A stretch of 64,000 bases of DNA from Tridacna crocea. Lineage: Eukaryota > Mollusca > Bivalvia > Cardiida > Cardiidae. Made by a program: the position numbers and the translations under genes. This document shows positions 61,658 to 64,000 of this stretch, one piece after another. The number at the start of each line of letters is the position of its first letter. The first letter of the stretch is position 1. The DNA lies in the NCBI GenBank assembly GCA_943736015.1, contig OX031073.1, forward strand, positions 23,153,210 to 23,217,209. The letters run 5' to 3'. The notes beneath the pieces were generated by a model. It did no database searches and was not told where the DNA came from. It worked only from the letters and a program-made list of their open reading frames with translations.

Positions 61658-61890
61658 ACTTACCCTATTACCACACAATCCCTACTTTTCATGACCTTGA
61701 GAAAGAAGCCTTTTAGAAAACATTGTGGATAAAAGGAGAAAATGCTGGTAACCAGCATTTTCTCCTTTTCCCACAATGTTTTCTACCCATTTCAAATCAA
61801 ATTTCAGATTTTCAGTCACTTTTATTTTGTTGTCTGCAAATGCTTTCAGTTTGGATATATGTAAAATTTTGTCTTTTGGTAAAGAGTTAA
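61658..61890 (+). mobile_element. TTAA-A MITE, complete
   Basis: CTTACCCTATTACCACACAA to CTTTTGGTAAAGAGTTAA; core left arm has an extra TA (GTGGATAAAAGG). Confidence 0.87.
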
Positions 61891-61909
61891 AAAGCTCGAA
61901 GAGTCAAAA

Positions 61910-62190
61910 TTTGTATTGTGCGTTTTTTTCTACCTTTCCCAAAACAAATTTCAATTTTTCAGTCACATTTATTTTGTAATCTACAGTCCATCTTCTAGTG
62001 GGCAGCATTCTAAAACTTTCTTTGCAAGAGACAAAATACTGCAGGAAAAGGAGAAAATGCTTGTTACAGAAAAGAAGAAAATGCTGGTTACCAGCATTTA
62101 ATCCTTTTCTAACAATGTTTTTGCGAAGCTTCTTCCTTGGGGTAGTGAAATCTTCGGGTTGTGTGGAAAATGTTATTTTTTTTGTGAGAT
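61910..62190. mobile_element. Rearranged TTAA-A MITE, core arm duplicated
   Basis: A + oriented right flank (TTCAGTCACATTTATTTTGT) precedes a - oriented core in which GGAGAAAATGCTTGTTACAG and AAGAAGAAAATGCTGGTTAC are tandem left arms; end GTGTGGAAAATGTTA. Confidence 0.65.
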
Positions 62191-62339
62191 CTTTTGTATG
62201 GATTAGCTTACTCTTTCATGTTTACATCATCTCTGTTTATTTCCTAGAACTGTTTATAGAGGGTTACAGGTGAAAAATAGTACAAACAATACCTTTTAGG
62301 AAATAAATCATCTTGTAATTCAATTTGCATGTACCTTTC

Positions 62340-62440
62340 TGTCTTTGAGTTGGTGTAAAGTATTGTTGGAATAGAACTTTATTCTGGTAACCATCATTTT
62401 CTTCTATTGGAACAATTTTTTCAAACCCCTCTCTGAAAGG
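62340..62440. mobile_element. TTAA-family core remnant
   Basis: TATTGTTGGAATAGAACTTT / CATTTTCTTCTATTGGAACA with GGTAACCA at the centre. Confidence 0.5.
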
Positions 62441-62462
62441 ATTCATCTAACTCTAAATGCTC

Positions 62463-62688
62463 AGGTTACCAAATGACAAAATTTTGGACTGGTCCAAAAT
62501 GAAAGCCTTTGCAGAGGACAAAAATGAATGTGAGTAAAAAAATTGGAATTTGTCTTTGGAAGGGATGAAAACATTGTGGGAAAAGGAGAAAATGCTGGTT
62601 ACCAGCATTTTCTCCTTTTCCCGCAATGTTTTCAAGAGACTTCCTTCACAGGGGGTGTTAAAAGCCGGGATTGAAAGGTAATGGGTTA
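62463..62688 (-). mobile_element. TTAA-A MITE, near complete
   Basis: AGGTTACCAAATGACAAAAT to TGAAAGGTAATGGGTTAA; core near 62567-62634. Confidence 0.85.
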
Positions 62689-62829
62689 AACTCTGTTACG
62701 CAAAGAGTTAACTGTTTCATCACTGAATTATAAATAAACTGCATTTTCTCAAGGACTACAAAAACAGTTCCAATACAATATATACAGACAGTTCGATCAT
62801 AATCTGGAATAAAGCTGGGAACAGCTTAG

Positions 62830-62882
62830 ATCAGAGATCAGATTGCATGTTCTGTGCAGTCTGATCATAATCTACACTGTCC
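62830..62882. repeat. Q-family hairpin
   Basis: CAGAGATCAGATTGCATGTT / GTGCAGTCTGATCATAATC. Confidence 0.7.
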
Positions 62883-62984
62883 ACTAAAGCTTCTGGTGTC
62901 ATCTTTGATATGGAAAAAGTTAATGGGATAAATTAACTGTTGCTGCAAATCTTGCTTTGGATAGCTTTTGCCAGTGGAGTAGAG

Positions 62985-63030
62985 CAAGATCAGAGTGCAA
63001 TGTACAGTCTGATCTTAGATCCAAACTGTT
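62985..63030. repeat. Q-family hairpin, short loop
   Basis: GCAAGATCAGAGTGCAATG / TACAGTCTGATCTTAG. Confidence 0.65.
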
Positions 63031-63121
63031 AGGTACCAGATGCTAATATATATACTACTCAAACTTAGATAGGGATCACTTACATATTTCTGTATGGGTT
63101 TATAAGTTACAACAGTTTTGC

Positions 63122-63354
63122 ATAAACTCTTTATCATACTATAAAACTCTAGATTTGTCCAAGTTGAAAGCATTTGCTGACCAAAAACTATATGCAACGT
63201 GCACTATGCTGTCTGCATGTAACATGGTAGAAAACATTGTTGAAAAAGGAGAAAATGCTGGTATCTAGCATTTTCTCCTTTTCCAACAGTGTTTTCCAAA
63301 GGCTTAATTCTTTCTCAGTGTCTTTAACAGTCGGCATTGTGAGGTAAACGCTTA
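63122..63354 (-). mobile_element. TTAA-A MITE, diverged
   Basis: ATAAACTCTTTATCATACTA to GTGAGGTAAACGCTTAA; core arms CATTGTTG / CAACAGTG. Confidence 0.78.
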
Positions 63355-63715
63355 AAGATCCATTTCCACTGGTCATTTTATTGCTCAGTGTGGCAAAAAA
63401 CCATACATGATACATGCCACATATATATATTTAGAGTGAATCTTTTAGGCTGATCCCTAGCAAATTTTGAGTAGTATATATTTGACCAAAATCAGCTTCA
63501 GTTACAAATAAAACATTATACTTTCCGACTCTGACTAGGAGAAAAATGGAATCTACTCAGGTGGCAGCGAAAATGGTTAATGGACATCAAATTATCATGC
63601 ATACTTATGTATTATCTTTATTGTTCTTTATGGTTCATTTTGACCATTAAATCAACTGTCAATCAAAAATAGTATTATCAGCCCATGTATGCAGTAGATC
63701 AACCTTTACCTTAAT
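63355..63715. other. No feature seen
   Basis: 360 bp, AT-rich, with a short (TA)n run near 63421. Confidence 0.35.
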
Positions 63716-63890
63716 CTTATGCCAAACAATCCGAGTTATAACAACCCTGAAAAAGATGCCTTTTGAAAACATGGTGGGAAAAGTAGAAAATGCTGGTAAC
63801 CAGCATTTTCTACTTTTCCCACAATGTTTTTGGCACTGTCAAAGACACTGGAATCATTGTGTGAGCTACATTCAATGTGTCACTGTAAAT
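63716..63890 (+). mobile_element. TTAA-A MITE, right end lost
   Basis: TCTTATGCCAAACAATCC left; core with GTAGAAAA / TTTTCTAC on both arms instead of GGAGAAAA / TTTTCTCC; right flank fades after TTGAGCYAC-like sequence. Confidence 0.78.
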
Positions 63891-63900
63891 GCATTTAATT

Positions 63901-64000
63901 ATACCCCCGCCAAACAAATATTAATTAGGGCTATACTGGAATCAGCCTGTCTGTCTATGTGTCCATCCTAGTGTCTGTGAACAAAATCAAAGCACTGGCA
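63901..64000 (+). repeat. P-family repeat, cut by the window edge
   Basis: TACCCCCGCCAAACAAATAT, CTATACTGGAATCAGCCTGT, TGTGAACAAAATCAAAGCAC; colinear with 34370. Confidence 0.6.

Noticed and set aside
785-63890. CRISPR array
   Set aside because: Repeats are 230-bp transposable elements in both orientations at irregular spacing, in a eukaryotic context; no direct repeats with uniform spacers.
876-63971. Recurrent short open frames encoding near-identical peptides such as ...KEKMLVTSIFSFSHNVF and ...NIVGKGENAGNQHFLLFPQC
   Set aside because: They are translations of the MITE palindrome in different phases and strands. The same peptide appears wherever the core is intact, always cut short by the flanks, so it reflects DNA repetition rather than a protein family.

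Overview
The window reads as non-coding nuclear DNA of an animal, most likely a bivalve mollusc. No gene could be supported on either strand: the longest open frames are about 60-130 codons, lack recognisable domains, and most lie across palindromic repeats. The mollusc assignment is inference from repeat types I associate with bivalve genomes: arrays of about 160 bp units headed by TATCCCCCGCCGAAAAGG, arrays headed by TTTAGCTCACCTGAGC, and a tRNA-type SINE ending in an (ATCA)n tail.

The dominant content is one superfamily of short TTAA-bounded hairpin elements (MITEs). I count about 100 copies or fragments, roughly 30% of the window by eye. Type A (about 228 bp) has ends TTAACYCTTTACC / GGTAAAGRGTTAA around a near-perfect 65-70 bp palindrome. 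Types B, C and D keep that architecture with other core or flank sequences. Type E (545 bp, two copies) also has TTAA at both ends but no such core. A D copy at 21282 interrupts a tandem array whose other units give the empty site, which supports a TTAA target duplication as in piggyBac-like elements. I use '+' for A and B copies with the ACACAATCC or AAGCCCTGG end on the left, and '-' for the reverse.

Other elements have readable target duplications: two copies of a long-TIR element with perfect 9-bp duplications (12673-13212, 18550-19322); a 259-bp element with a 9-bp duplication (44305-44563); a 1.6-kb hAT-like element with an 8-bp duplication (21748-23386); a 1.2-kb Harbinger-like element with TTA (49794-50951); and a 5.7-kb element with about 125-bp TIRs starting CAC and a 5-bp TTAAT duplication (52278-57989). 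None shows a transposase gene, so all appear non-autonomous.

Layout: 0-20 kb is dense in A/B elements, SINEs and both 9-bp-duplication elements; 20.6-24.5 kb is a nested tandem-array block; 25-34 kb holds chains of MITEs that share TTAA junctions; 34-41 kb is poorer in MITEs and has palindromic and array repeats; 41-52 kb mixes MITEs with short palindromic satellites and several nested insertions; 52.3-58.0 kb is the large CAC element with its own passengers; 58-64 kb returns to MITEs. The strongest unexplained biology is the palindromic core: its two arms change together between copies, whole cores are exchanged between elements, and cores are sometimes cleanly lost.
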